This document shows positions 1-8,565 of a DNA stretch of 64,000 nucleotides, piece after piece. Position 1 is the stretch's first letter; every line of letters starts with the position of its first letter. This DNA comes from Halomarina halobia. GTDB taxonomy: Archaea; Halobacteriota; Halobacteria; Halobacteriales; Haloarculaceae. The translations under genes and the position numbers were made by a program. Under the pieces are notes generated by a model that was given only the letters and a program-made list of their open reading frames with translations, was not told where the DNA came from and made no database searches. Location: NCBI RefSeq assembly GCF_029338575.1, contig NZ_CP119992.1, forward strand, positions 1,860,001 to 1,924,000, written 5' to 3'.

Positions 1-1
1 C

Positions 2-214
2 ATCTCGGGGAACAAGGACTCCGTGCTCGCCCGTGCGGCGTTCGAGGTGACCGTCAACCACCTGCTCGACGCCGCGATCCACGGCGAGGTCGACGACCTC
101 AACGGCGTGACGGAGAACGTCATCGTCGGCAAGCCCATCCGGCTCGGCACCGGCGACGTGAACCTGCGGATGGGAACGGTAAAGCGCGACCGGGAGCGCG
201 CCGACGCCGACTGA
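2..214 (+). CDS. rpoA2: RNA polymerase subunit A'' (RpoA2), 3' end only
   Basis: This is the C-terminal tail of the archaeal RNA polymerase subunit A'', the second half of the split largest subunit. The frame is open from the window edge and reads [20 protein letters not shown], then a [16 protein letters not shown] segment and a basic/acidic end. The SVLARAAFE...IVGKPI...GTG pattern is the conserved end of the beta'-like subunit. It stops 4 nt before nusA, so the two are co-transcribed. The N-terminal part lies outside the window. Identification rests on this motif and on the rpoA2-nusA-rpsL-rpsG order, which is standard in archaea. Confidence 0.93.
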   Translation: MSGNKDSVLARAAFEVTVNHLLDAAIHGEVDDLNGVTENVIVGKPIRLGTGDVNLRMGTVKRDRERADAD

Positions 215-218
215 GCCG

Positions 219-644
219 ATGCGCGTCACCCTCTCGGACGAGGCGCGCCGGTACATCGGGCTGTTCGAGGACGTGACGGACGTCGCCGCCCGCGACTGTA
301 TCGTCGACGACGAGTACGACCGGGTCGTCTACCTCGTTCCGCCCGGCGACATGGGCCGGGCGATCGGCCCCGGCGGCCGGGCCGTCCGTCAGGTCGAGGA
401 ACGCCTCGACCGGCGGGTCGAACTCGTCGAGGACGCGGACACGCCCGAGGCGTTCGTGGCGAACGTCCTCGCGCCGGCGGCCGTGTACAACGTCACGATC
501 AGCCGAAACCGGGACGTGGTGGCGTACGCCGAGGTCGCCCGCGAGGACCGCGGCGTCGCCATCGGGGCGGACGGGAGGAACATAGAGCGGGCGCGGACGC
601 TCGCCCGGCGGCACTTCGACATCGACGACATACAGCTGACGTGA
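219..644 (+). CDS. nusA: NusA-like KH-domain transcription factor
   Basis: A 141-residue archaeal NusA homologue, consisting of two KH RNA-binding domains without the N-terminal and S1 domains of bacterial NusA. The two GXXG loops are visible: GRAIGPGG at residues 46-53 and GVAIGADG at 112-119. It probably binds RNA and acts in transcription termination or antitermination or in rRNA synthesis. Length matches the archaeal family (about 140 residues). It starts 4 nt after rpoA2 and precedes rpsL, the usual archaeal order. The ATG start is the only sensible one given the spacing. Confidence 0.95.
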   Translation: MRVTLSDEARRYIGLFEDVTDVAARDCIVDDEYDRVVYLVPPGDMGRAIGPGGRAVRQVEERLDRRVELVEDADTPEAFVANVLAPAAVYNVTISRNRDVVAYAEVAREDRGVAIGADGRNIERARTLARRHFDIDDIQLT

Positions 645-774
645 CGGCGGCACAGTCGTGAGGGGGAGCCTGTCCCGCGCGTCGACGCGGCCGCGAGAGG
701 GTTCAGGACTTGCGCCCGCGCGGCCGACCGAACGGTCGACCGGCGAGGCCGCTCTACCTCGCCCTCGAACCCGC

Positions 775-1050
775 TCAGAGCGCGCGTCGGACGGCCGAGA
801 CGACGAACGCGACGGCCGCGGTCAGCACCGTCAGGATGGCGAGGCTGAGCGCGATGCCGATGAAGACGTTGTTCATCTCGGTGTCGTCGAGCACTCCGAT
901 CGAGATGAGAAACTCGAGAGCGACGGCGAAACCGACCATCAGGACGACGAAGCCGCCGACGCGTCGAGCGATGCTGGAGAACCAGTCGGTTCCCGCGCCG
1001 TTCGCGGCCGCCGCGTTCCCCACGTCCCTCGGGGACGACGTGTCTGCCAT
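775..1050 (-). CDS. small two-helix membrane protein, unknown function
   Basis: A 91-residue protein with a polar N-terminus (about 28 residues) and two hydrophobic segments, roughly residues 31-54 (VGGFVVLMVGFAVALEF) and 61-87 (NVFIGIALSLAILTVL). It lies on the opposite strand between nusA and rpsL, so it interrupts the ribosomal cluster and must have its own promoter. A TATA-like string (GTATAG) occurs on the minus strand about 14-20 nt upstream of the ATG. I recognise no family. The composition and hydrophobic pattern make it a credible real gene. Confidence 0.7.
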   Translation of the reverse strand: MADTSSPRDVGNAAAANGAGTDWFSSIARRVGGFVVLMVGFAVALEFLISIGVLDDTEMNNVFIGIALSLAILTVLTAAVAFVVSAVRRAL

Positions 1051-1188
1051 GTCGGTTCGCTATACCGCGGACCTACATGAGGCTTCGGAGACGCGACGCG
1101 ACGCGGCGCGCGCGGCGATCCGCCGCGCCGGGAACGGGCGTGAAACCCCCACACACGGCCCGAACGGCGCTGGCTCGAAAGGGGAGCC

Positions 1189-1195
1189 TTAAGTA
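1189..1195 (+). promoter_or_regulatory. TATA box (TTAAGTA) for rpsL
   Basis: TTAAGTA sits about 29 nt upstream of the rpsL ATG, at the right distance for a haloarchaeal box A driving a leaderless or very short-leader mRNA. The antisense gene at 775-1050 separates rpsL from nusA, which makes a separate promoter here necessary. Confidence 0.55.
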
Positions 1196-1220
1196 GCTCG
1201 GACAGGTATCGACGTGCACT

Positions 1221-1649
1221 ATGGCGAACGGCAAGTACGCCGCGCGGAAGCTCAAGAAGGACCGCCAGAACCACCGGTGGTCCGACTCGGAGTACGCGCG
1301 GCGCGCCCGCGGGCTCGGCAAGAAGTCCGACCCGCTCGAGGGCGCTCCGCAGGGTCGAGGTATCGTCCTGGAGAAGGTGGGGATCGAGGCGAAACAGCCC
1401 AACTCCGCCATCCGGAAGTGCGTCCGGGTCCAGCTCATCAAGAACGGGAAGCAGGTCACCGCGTTCTGTCCGGGCGACGGCGCGATCTCGTTCATCGACG
1501 AGCACGACGAGGTCACCATCGCCGGGATCGGCGGCGCGAAGGGTCGCGCGATGGGCGACCTCTCGGGCGTGAACTACAAGGTCGAGAAGGTAAACGGCGT
1601 GTCGCTCATCGAACTGGTGCGCGGCAACGCGGAGAAACCGGTGCGATAA
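1221..1649 (+). CDS. rpsL: 30S ribosomal protein uS12
   Basis: A 142-residue archaeal uS12 of the small subunit decoding centre. The conserved KQPNSAIRK (residues 58-66) and [10 protein letters not shown] (104-113) motifs are present, as is the basic N-terminal extension typical of archaeal/eukaryal S12/S23. Length is normal. It heads the rpsL-rpsG pair, with rpsG starting 84 nt downstream. Confidence 0.97.
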   Translation: MANGKYAARKLKKDRQNHRWSDSEYARRARGLGKKSDPLEGAPQGRGIVLEKVGIEAKQPNSAIRKCVRVQLIKNGKQVTAFCPGDGAISFIDEHDEVTIAGIGGAKGRAMGDLSGVNYKVEKVNGVSLIELVRGNAEKPVR

Positions 1650-1733
1650 CATGAGTCCGCTAAGACATTCCTGCTCGCTCCGCTGTGCGGGCTGTGACTC
1701 ATCTACTCACACTCACCACCGAGGGTGGTTCGC

Positions 1734-2354
1734 GTGAGCGAGAGCGAAGCCCCCGATCCGGAGCCGCCCGCCGGCACCGACGAGGAGGAGGGGACCGTCG
1801 ACGCGCTGCTCTTCGCGAAGTGGGACGTCTCCGACATCGCCTTCTCCGACCCCTCGATGGAGCGGTACATCACGCTCACGCCCATCGCCCACACGATGGG
1901 TCGCCACTCCGGGAAGCAGTTCAAGAAGTCGGAGATCAGCGTCGTCGAGCGGCTCGTGAACCGCCTGATGCAGACCGAGGAGAACACCGGCAAGAAGCAG
2001 AAGACGATGAAGATCGTCCGCGACGCGTTCGACATCGTCCACGAGCGCACGGAGGAGAACCCCGTGCAGGTGCTCGTGCAGGCGGTCGAGAACGCCGGTC
2101 CGCGCGAGGAGACGGTCCGCCTCAAGTACGGCGGCATCTCGGTCCCGAAGGCCGTCGACGTCGCGCCCCAGCGCCGCGTCGACCAGTCGCTCAAGTTCAT
2201 CGCGGAGGGCACCCACAAGGCGTCGTTCAAGACGTCGACGTCCGCGGCCGAGGCGCTCGCCTCCCAGATCGTCGGCGCGGCCAACTACGACGTCCAGACC
2301 TACGCGATCAACCAGAAGGAAGAGAAGGAGCGCGTCGCCGCCGCGGCACGGTAA
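1734..2354 (+). CDS. rpsG: 30S ribosomal protein uS7
   Basis: A 206-residue uS7 that nucleates assembly of the 30S head. Recognisable stretches are GRHSGKQFKKSEISVVERLV, NRLMQTEENTGKKQK and the KALEAS-like C-terminal region AEALASQIVGAANYD. The acidic N-terminal extension (SESEAPDPEPPAGTDEEEG) is usual in haloarchaea. I chose the GTG at 1734, because a purine-rich GAGGGTGG lies 5 nt upstream and the protein then begins with the typical S-E-S-E. The in-frame GTG at 1725 would add three residues. Confidence 0.95.
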   Translation: MSESEAPDPEPPAGTDEEEGTVDALLFAKWDVSDIAFSDPSMERYITLTPIAHTMGRHSGKQFKKSEISVVERLVNRLMQTEENTGKKQKTMKIVRDAFDIVHERTEENPVQVLVQAVENAGPREETVRLKYGGISVPKAVDVAPQRRVDQSLKFIAEGTHKASFKTSTSAAEALASQIVGAANYDVQTYAINQKEEKERVAAAAR

Positions 2355-2504
2355 CGCTCGGTCTCCCTTCCGGCATCTCCTCCCTCCACCCGTCTCCTCT
2401 CATCTCCTCCCTCCTCCCGTCTCGAAGCCGTTTTCGCGACCGTCGCGGCGATCCGGCGAACGCTCGCACCGGGTTTTTACAGTCGGCGCGTGAAGGTCGG
2501 AACG

Positions 2505-3104
2505 ATGGTCGACCTGAACGAGCGCGTCCTCGACACGGCGGAGCACCGCGGCGAGAACCTCCTCCCGAAGGAGGTCCTGTCGCTGGTCGAACGCTACCAC
2601 GGCGACGAGACGCCGGGGGCCGAGCGCGAGGTCGTCGAGGCCTACGCGACGGCGCTCGCCGATCGGAACGTTCCCACCGAGATTCAGGACCCGTGGAGCG
2701 CCCTGGACGAGCGGCGCACGGACAGCGAGACGTGGGTCGGCGACGACGCGGTGTACGAACTCCCCTCGGGACGGCTCAGCACCTACCCCGCGAACTGGCA
2801 CGAGCGGCTGGCCGGGTCGAACGACCCCCGGTCCTACCTGCGGTTCCTCCAGGGGGAGGCCGCCTTCGAACCGAAGAACCCCACCGGGAGCCCGGGCATC
2901 CCCAGGGAGCGCCTGCTCGACGTGATGAGCGTCGTCGGCCACGTCGATCGCCAGGAGGCGAAGGCCGCCGTCGAACGCCTGCGGAGGGAGGGCGAGGTCG
3001 TCGAGGACGCGGATCAGCACCCCGACGCGAACGTCTACCTGGCCGACCAGGTCGACTACGACCGCGCGGACCTGGCCGGCGAGGACGTAGTCGACAGGGA
3101 GTAG
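2505..3104 (+). CDS. conserved haloarchaeal protein, unknown function
   Basis: A 199-residue acidic protein beginning MVDLNERVLDTAEHRGENLL. The N-terminal half looks helical. The C-terminal third (RERLLDVMSVVGHVDRQEA, then KAAVERLRREGEVVEDAD) has the pattern of a winged-helix fold, with a helix-turn-helix and then a basic/acidic wing. I do not recognise a named family. The ATG at 2505 is preferred over the GTG at 2490 because TTTTTA at 2474-2479 lies 26-30 nt upstream, as expected for a leaderless mRNA. It lies between rpsG and aef2. Confidence 0.75.
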   Translation: MVDLNERVLDTAEHRGENLLPKEVLSLVERYHGDETPGAEREVVEAYATALADRNVPTEIQDPWSALDERRTDSETWVGDDAVYELPSGRLSTYPANWHERLAGSNDPRSYLRFLQGEAAFEPKNPTGSPGIPRERLLDVMSVVGHVDRQEAKAAVERLRREGEVVEDADQHPDANVYLADQVDYDRADLAGEDVVDRE

Positions 3105-3221
3105 ACGGGTCGGAGCCGCGAGCCCGCGGCCGGAACGGATCCGGCCGGCAGTCACCGCGACCGCTCCTCGCGGGCGACCGCCTCGCACGTCGAACGACCG
3201 GGGACGGCGGACGAGGAAGCG

Positions 3222-3971
3222 TCAGTCGGCCGCCTGCCCCGTCTCGACCGCGTACCGGCGGGTGACGTCGACCAGCGCCTTTCGGTACTCGCTCTCGTCG
3301 GGATCGTCCGCCAGCGTCTCGAAGTGGTGTTTGAACCGCTCGAGGGGGACGCCCGGCGCGTCGTCGGCCGCGGCGTGCGCGAGGTCGTAGAGGCGGTGGT
3401 CCGGGGCGACGAGGTCGTGGCGCTCGACCAGCGCGAGGGCGAACGCGGCGTTCACGGCAGTGATGTCGGGGTCGGAGGCGGGCGTGAGCCGGTGGCCGCG
3501 CGGCGGGTCGTGCGGACGGTCGGCGAGCGCCGCCGCGAGGCTCGCCTCCAGGAAGGAGACGAGTTTGTCCGCCGGGGCGACCGAGAGCGTGATGTCGTCG
3601 GCGTAGATGTCCTTCATGTGGTTCGCGATCTGGTAGCAGTGAGTGAGTTTGCGCTGCTCGACGCGCCGCCCGGCCAGTCCGATGTAGATGGCCTCCGCGG
3701 TCGACTGGGTGTGCGATGGGTGGGCCTCCTCGTTGCGCCGCATGTGGGCGTACTCGTGGAGGGCGAGTTCGCGCGACATCGCGCTGGTGGCCGCCTGTGC
3801 GGAGATGTTGAGGACGTGGTGGTCGGGGTAGTGGCCGGTCCACGTCCGCTCGTCGGGGTCCCGCCGGACGCGCACGCGCACCGGCTTCGAGAGGTCGTAC
3901 TCCGTCTCGAACAGTCCCTGCGCGCTGAGAAACGGCTCCGTCGGTCCGCCGCCTAACACTCGAACGTCCAT
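3222..3971 (-). CDS. HEXXH-containing putative metalloprotease-like protein
   Basis: A 249-residue haloarchaeal protein (possibly the family catalogued as DUF5781, from memory). It carries LHEYAHMRRN with H72, E73 and H76, an HEXXH zinc-binding motif, followed by EAIYIGLAGRRVE, where a downstream Glu could be the third ligand. No signal peptide or membrane segment is seen, so it would be cytoplasmic. The ATG at 3971 is preferred over one 15 nt upstream, since the protein then starts MDVRVLGGG. It is convergent with the gene at 2505-3104 and divergent from the J-domain gene. Peptidase activity is inference from the motif only. Confidence 0.75.
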   Translation of the reverse strand: MDVRVLGGGPTEPFLSAQGLFETEYDLSKPVRVRVRRDPDERTWTGHYPDHHVLNISAQAATSAMSRELALHEYAHMRRNEEAHPSHTQSTAEAIYIGLAGRRVEQRKLTHCYQIANHMKDIYADDITLSVAPADKLVSFLEASLAAALADRPHDPPRGHRLTPASDPDITAVNAAFALALVERHDLVAPDHRLYDLAHAAADDAPGVPLERFKHHFETLADDPDESEYRKALVDVTRRYAVETGQAAD

Positions 3972-4084
3972 GCTCACGTGTAACACGGCCGGGGCGAGTA
4001 TGACTCTTGTGACGGCGCGTGCGAGGGAGGGCGACGAACCCGTCGGGGCGGGAGATTTACTACGCGAGCGACGGAAGGGGGACC

Positions 4085-4735
4085 GTGTTCGGCTGGGTCG
4101 TCCTCGCGCTCGCCGCGGTCCTCGGAGCCGCGGCGATCGTCGCCTGCATCGTCGGCGTCACCGGGACGCCGCTGGCCCTGCTCGGCGCGCTCGCGCTCGG
4201 CGCGGGGAGCCACCACTGCTGGCGCTACGGCCGCGGACGCGTCGTCGGGGACATCTACGAGCGCATCGGCGTCGATCCGGAGTGGACCGACGAGGGGCGC
4301 GAACGACGGACGAGCGACGACTGGCACCGAGAGGGCTGGCGGGCGACCGTCTGCGGGCGCGAGGCGTGGGACGCCGAGTGGGACGGCGACGACTGGCGCT
4401 GGGCGGACGGCGGGTGGGACGGTCGTGACGCCGGACGTCCCGGGAACCTCCGCGACGACGGGAGCGATCCGGACGCCCGGGGCGTCCGGCGCGGAGCCGC
4501 GGATGCGCCGTCGGCGGACGGCCGACAGGCGACCGTCCGACTCGACCCGGCGACCGCCGCGGCCTACCGCGTTCTCGGCGTGAGCCCCGACGCCGACGAG
4601 GCCGCCGTCAGGCGGGCGTACCGCGAGCGGGCGAAGGAGACCCACCCCGACGCCGGCGGTTCTCGGGAGGCGTTCAAGCGCGTCCGGTGGGCCTACGAGC
4701 GCGTCCAGGAGTCGGAGGGGGCGATTCGGGAGTGA
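4085..4735 (+). CDS. membrane-anchored J-domain protein
   Basis: A 216-residue protein with two hydrophobic N-terminal segments (about residues 2-24 and 27-43), a Trp/Asp/Gly-rich middle and a C-terminal J domain (about 150-216). The J domain holds the HPD tripeptide in KETHPDAGGSREAFKRVRWA. J domains stimulate DnaK-type Hsp70 ATPase, so this protein would recruit Hsp70 to the membrane. The GTG at 4085 is preferred because TTTACTA at 4056-4062 sits 26 nt upstream and the first helix then starts at residue 2. An earlier in-frame GTG at 4019 would add 22 polar residues. No dnaK lies nearby in this window. Confidence 0.85.
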   Translation: MFGWVVLALAAVLGAAAIVACIVGVTGTPLALLGALALGAGSHHCWRYGRGRVVGDIYERIGVDPEWTDEGRERRTSDDWHREGWRATVCGREAWDAEWDGDDWRWADGGWDGRDAGRPGNLRDDGSDPDARGVRRGAADAPSADGRQATVRLDPATAAAYRVLGVSPDADEAAVRRAYRERAKETHPDAGGSREAFKRVRWAYERVQESEGAIRE

Positions 4736-4879
4736 GGCGGTTCGCGAAGTAACGGCGCGGAGACCGTCTCCTCCGAACGAGCGAGTTCGCGCAGTATGAG
4801 GCGCATTCTCACGGTATACGGGGGAAATCCTGCCGTCGAAACACTACCCTTTTCACTACGCTGTCGGTATGACCCGGTA

Positions 4880-7066
4880 ATGGGCCGACGTAAGAAAATC
4901 GTACAGGAATGCGAGCGGCTGATGGACAAGCCGGAGAACATCCGGAACATCGCGATCGCCGCTCACGTCGACCACGGGAAGACGACGCTCTCGGACAACC
5001 TCCTCGCGGGCGCGGGCATGATCTCGGAGGACACGGCGGGCCACCAGCTCGCGATGGACACGGAGGAGGACGAGCAGGAGCGCGGCATCACGATCGACGC
5101 CGCGAACGTCTCGATGACCCACGAGTACGACGAGAAGAACCACCTCATCAACCTCATCGACACGCCCGGCCACGTCGACTTCGGCGGCGACGTGACGCGC
5201 GCGATGCGCGCCGTCGACGGGGCGCTCGTGGTCGTCGACGCCGTCGAGGGCGCGATGCCCCAGACGGAGACCGTCCTGCGGCAGGCGCTCCGCGAGGGCG
5301 TGAAGCCCGCGCTGTTCATCAACAAGGTCGACCGCCTCATCTCCGAGCTCCAGGAGGGCCCCCAGGAGATGCAGCAGCGTCTCATGGCGGTCATCCGCGA
5401 CGTGAACGAACTCATCCGCGGCATGACCGAGGAGATGGACGACGTCGGCGACTGGCGCGTCTCCGTCGAGGAGGGGACCGTCGCGTTCGGGTCGGCCCTG
5501 TACAAGTGGGGCGTCTCGATGCCCTCGATGCAGGAGACGGGCATGGACTTCGGCGACATCATCGAGCTCGAGCGCGCCGACGAGCGCGAGGAGCTCCACG
5601 AGCGGACGCCGCTCTCCGACGTCGTGCTCGACATGGTCTGCGAGCACTTCCCCAACCCCATCGACGCCCAGCCCCGCCGCATCCCGCGGATCTGGCGCGG
5701 CGACGCGGAGTCGGAACTCGCGGAACAGATGCGCCTCGTCGACGACGAGGGCGAGGTCGTCCTCATGGTCACCGACATCTCCATGGACCCGCACGCGGGC
5801 GAGATCGCCACCGGCCGCGTCTTCTCCGGCACCATCGAGAAGGGCCAGGAGCTCTACGTCTCCGGGACGGCCGGGAAGAACCGCGTCCAGTCGGTCGGGA
5901 TCTTCATGGGCGGCGAGCGCGAGGAGGTCGAGCACGTCCCCGCGGGTAACATCGCCGCCGTGACCGGCCTGCGCGACGCCATCGCCGGCTCCACCGTCTC
6001 CTCCGTCGAGATGACGCCCTTCGAGTCCATCGAACACATCTCCGAGCCCGTCATCACGAAGTCCGTCGAGGCCAAGAGCATGGACGACCTGCCGAAGCTC
6101 ATCGAGACGCTCCGCCAGGTGTCGAAGGAGGACCCGACGATCCGCATCGAGATCAACGAGGACACCGGCGAGCACCTCATCTCGGGGCAGGGCGAACTCC
6201 ACCTCGAGGTCATCACCCAGCGCATCGAGCGCAACCAGGGCATCCCGGTCATCACCGGCGAACCGATCGTCGTCTTCCGCGAACAGCCCACCCGCGCCGG
6301 CGACGTCGTCGAGGGCATCTCGCCGAACCGCCACAACCGGTTCTACATCAGCGTCGAACCCCTCAGCCAGGACATCGTCGACATCCTGAAGCTCGGCGAG
6401 GCGTCCATGGACATGCCCGAACTGGAGCGCCGCGAGGCCCTCCAGGAGGCGGGCATGGACAAGGACACCTCCCAGAACGTCGAGCACATCTACGGGACGA
6501 ACATCCTCATCGACGACACGAAGGGTATCCAGCACCTGAACGAGACGATGGAACTCGTCATCGAGGGCCTGGAGGAGGCGCTCGACGACGGGCCGCTCGC
6601 CGCCGAGCCGGTGCAGGGCGCGCTCATCCGCCTCCACGACGCGAAGCTCCACGAGGACGCCATCCACCGCGGCCCGGCGCAGGTCATCCCGGCGACCCGC
6701 CAGGCCGTCCACGGCGCGCTCATCGACGCGGAGGTGCGCCTGCTCGAACCCATCCAGAACGTCCGCATCGACGTCCCCAACGAGCACATGGGACCCGCGA
6801 GCGGCGAGATCCAGGGCCGCCGCGGCCGCGTCGACGACATGTACCAGGAGGGCGACCTCATGGTCGTCGAGGGCGTCGCGCCCGTCTCCGAGATGCTCGG
6901 CTTCTCCAGCGACATCCGGAGCGCCACCGAGGGTCGCGCCTCCTGGAACACCGAGAACGCCGGCTTCCAGGTCATGGCCGACAACCTCCAGGGCGAGACC
7001 ATCACGGAGATCCGCGAGCGCAAGGGCATGAAGACGGAACTGCCCCCGAGCGTCGATTACTTCTAG
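4880..7066 (+). CDS. fusA: translation elongation factor aEF-2
   Basis: A 728-residue GTPase that translocates the ribosome. G1 is AHVDHGKT (residues 28-35), G3 is DTPGH (94-98) and the G4 NKVD follows. The C-terminal part contains [20 protein letters not shown], whose His in AIHRG is the expected diphthamide site in archaeal EF-2. The ATG at 4880 is chosen because the homologous N-terminus is [24 protein letters not shown] string at about 4850-4858 lies some 27 nt upstream, so the mRNA is probably nearly leaderless. A GC-rich hairpin follows the stop. Confidence 0.97.
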   Translation: MGRRKKIVQECERLMDKPENIRNIAIAAHVDHGKTTLSDNLLAGAGMISEDTAGHQLAMDTEEDEQERGITIDAANVSMTHEYDEKNHLINLIDTPGHVDFGGDVTRAMRAVDGALVVVDAVEGAMPQTETVLRQALREGVKPALFINKVDRLISELQEGPQEMQQRLMAVIRDVNELIRGMTEEMDDVGDWRVSVEEGTVAFGSALYKWGVSMPSMQETGMDFGDIIELERADEREELHERTPLSDVVLDMVCEHFPNPIDAQPRRIPRIWRGDAESELAEQMRLVDDEGEVVLMVTDISMDPHAGEIATGRVFSGTIEKGQELYVSGTAGKNRVQSVGIFMGGEREEVEHVPAGNIAAVTGLRDAIAGSTVSSVEMTPFESIEHISEPVITKSVEAKSMDDLPKLIETLRQVSKEDPTIRIEINEDTGEHLISGQGELHLEVITQRIERNQGIPVITGEPIVVFREQPTRAGDVVEGISPNRHNRFYISVEPLSQDIVDILKLGEASMDMPELERREALQEAGMDKDTSQNVEHIYGTNILIDDTKGIQHLNETMELVIEGLEEALDDGPLAAEPVQGALIRLHDAKLHEDAIHRGPAQVIPATRQAVHGALIDAEVRLLEPIQNVRIDVPNEHMGPASGEIQGRRGRVDDMYQEGDLMVVEGVAPVSEMLGFSSDIRSATEGRASWNTENAGFQVMADNLQGETITEIRERKGMKTELPPSVDYF

Positions 7067-7075
7067 ACAACGACC

Positions 7076-7116
7076 TTTTACTACGAGGGGCCGCCTCCGG
7101 TGGCCCCTCTGTAAAA
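7076..7116. terminator. 41-nt interrupted inverted repeat after aef2
   Basis: TTTTAC (7076-7081) pairs with GTAAAA (7111-7116), and GAGGGGCC (7085-7092) pairs with GGCCCCTC (7102-7109), leaving a 9-nt loop and a small bulge. It begins 10 nt after the aef2 stop. A stem ending in short T/A runs is a plausible 3'-end or transcript-stability structure for an abundantly expressed mRNA. A role as terminator is inference. Confidence 0.45.
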
Positions 7117-7411
7117 GCTCGATCAAAAGCACTCCTCCCTCGCTTCGCGCTCTCCGAGCGCTCGGTCGTCGGCCCGCTCGTTCGCGCCTGGGGCGCTCAC
7201 TCGCGGCTGCCGCGCTGGTGCAATTCGAGGCGGGGCGCTCAACAGTCGCCCCGTCCGTAGCTTTATATCGGAGAGCGGGACCAGCGTCCGTGTGACGTGA
7301 AAATCGTCGCGGGGCGCTCGCGGGTGCGCGACGCCACGCCCCGCGAACAGCCCCCGCCGCGGCGTCGCCTGCTTGCCATTGCCGGGTATCGGCTACTGGC
7401 GATACGGGAAG
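7117..7411. other. intergenic region with orphan TATA box and GC-rich hairpin
   Basis: No confident gene lies between the convergent aef2 and aminopeptidase genes. A good TATA box, TTTATAT, stands at 7262-7268 on the plus strand. About 40 nt downstream a perfect 10-bp stem (TCGCGGGGCG 7307-7316 with CGCCCCGCGA 7337-7346) encloses 20 nt. A GTG at 7297 opens a 69-codon frame, but its Arg/Pro-rich, acid-free product is unlike haloarchaeal proteins and it runs into the aminopeptidase 3' end. A small structured RNA or a promoter relic are alternatives. Confidence 0.4.
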
Positions 7412-8506
7412 CTACCTCTCGAACCCCTCCTCCCACCGGAAGCGACCGTCGCGCTGGACCACCTCGCCGTCGATCTCCAGGCGCGAGCCCTCGCTCACGT
7501 CGGTGATCATGTCCACGTGGACGGCACTCTGATTCCCCTCCTCGCCCCCGGGGACGTTCGAGTCGTAGGCCCGCCCGAGCGCCAGGTGGACCGTGTCGCC
7601 CATCTTCTCGTCGAAGAGGATGTTGTCCGTGAAGCGGTCGATCGCGCGGTTCATGCCGATCCCGAGCTCGCCGAGCCGCCGCGCCCCCTCGTCGGTCGTG
7701 AGGATCTCCTCGAGGACCTCCTGGTTCGTCTCCGCCGAGTAGTCGACGACCTCGCCGCCCTCGAACGTCAGGCGGACGTCCCGGACGCGCTTCCCGTGCA
7801 GCGTCATCGGCACGTCGAAGAACACCTCGCCCTCGGTCGCGTACGGCGCGGTGAACACCTCGCCGGAGGGGAGGTTGTGGCTGTCGTAGGCGACGCTCGC
7901 GGCGCTGTTGACGGCGGTCCGCCCCTCGATCGACATCGTGAGGTCGGTGGCCTCCTTGACGAGTCGGACCTCACTGCCGCCGTCGAGGAGGTCCTTCATC
8001 CGCCCCATCTCGTCGGCGAGCGACGCCCAGTCCCGGAGGATCGCGCCGTAGGCGAACTCCTGGTACTCCTCCAGGGCCATCCCGGCCTGCTGGGCGAGCG
8101 ACCGCGTCGGGTGGACCGTCGAGACCCACCGGGTGTCCATGCGCGCCTCGCGGACGGGCGTCTGGGCCCTCGCGTACGCCTGTCGCGTCGCGCCGGGAAC
8201 GTCGGCGGTCGCGCTGGTGTTGCGTCCCCCGCCGAGCGAGAGCACGACGTCGGCGCTCTCGTACAGCGCGAGCTGGTGGTCCGACGCCTCGAACTCGCCG
8301 TCGTGCGCGCGGAGGTACGCGCGCGTGAGTTCGCCCGAGGCGTAGGTCGTCGCGACGTTCGCACCCCGCTCGCCGAGCCGTTCGCAGACCGCCACCGCGA
8401 GGTCGTGAGCGTCGGCCCCGACGCTCACGACGACGTCGTCGCCGCGCTCGACGCGGGCGCTCCACTCGACGAGCACGCGGGCGTGCTCGCGGATTCGTTC
8501 GTCCAT
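7412..8506 (-). CDS. M29-family aminopeptidase (AmpS/AmpT type)
   Basis: A 364-residue dimetal aminopeptidase of the thermophilic M29 family that removes N-terminal residues from peptides in the cytoplasm. Family landmarks are EGRTAVNSAASVAYDSHNLP, the glycine-rich SGEVFTAPYATEGEVFF, where the Glu residues bind metal, and the C-terminal HLALGRAYDSNVPGG, where the His and Asp would complete the site. Length is close to the usual 370-410. The ATG at 8506 gives the normal N-terminus (MDERIREHARVLVEWS). It is downstream of valS on the same strand, with 59 nt between. Confidence 0.9.
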   Translation of the reverse strand: MDERIREHARVLVEWSARVERGDDVVVSVGADAHDLAVAVCERLGERGANVATTYASGELTRAYLRAHDGEFEASDHQLALYESADVVLSLGGGRNTSATADVPGATRQAYARAQTPVREARMDTRWVSTVHPTRSLAQQAGMALEEYQEFAYGAILRDWASLADEMGRMKDLLDGGSEVRLVKEATDLTMSIEGRTAVNSAASVAYDSHNLPSGEVFTAPYATEGEVFFDVPMTLHGKRVRDVRLTFEGGEVVDYSAETNQEVLEEILTTDEGARRLGELGIGMNRAIDRFTDNILFDEKMGDTVHLALGRAYDSNVPGGEEGNQSAVHVDMITDVSEGSRLEIDGEVVQRDGRFRWEEGFER

Positions 8507-8565
8507 GCCCACGACTGGCCGGGCGTGGATAAAAGCCGAACCGATGTCGAACCGACGTGAGTCGC

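Noticed and set aside
4856..7132. A 758-codon antisense open frame over aef2
   Set aside because: It mirrors EF-2 on the opposite strand. High GC keeps antisense frames open, and the product is a Val/Asp/Leu/Arg-rich sequence with no domain.
7297..7506. 69-codon frame after the orphan TATA box
   Set aside because: The product is rich in Arg and Pro with almost no acidic residues, unlike haloarchaeal proteins, and it overlaps the aminopeptidase 3' end.
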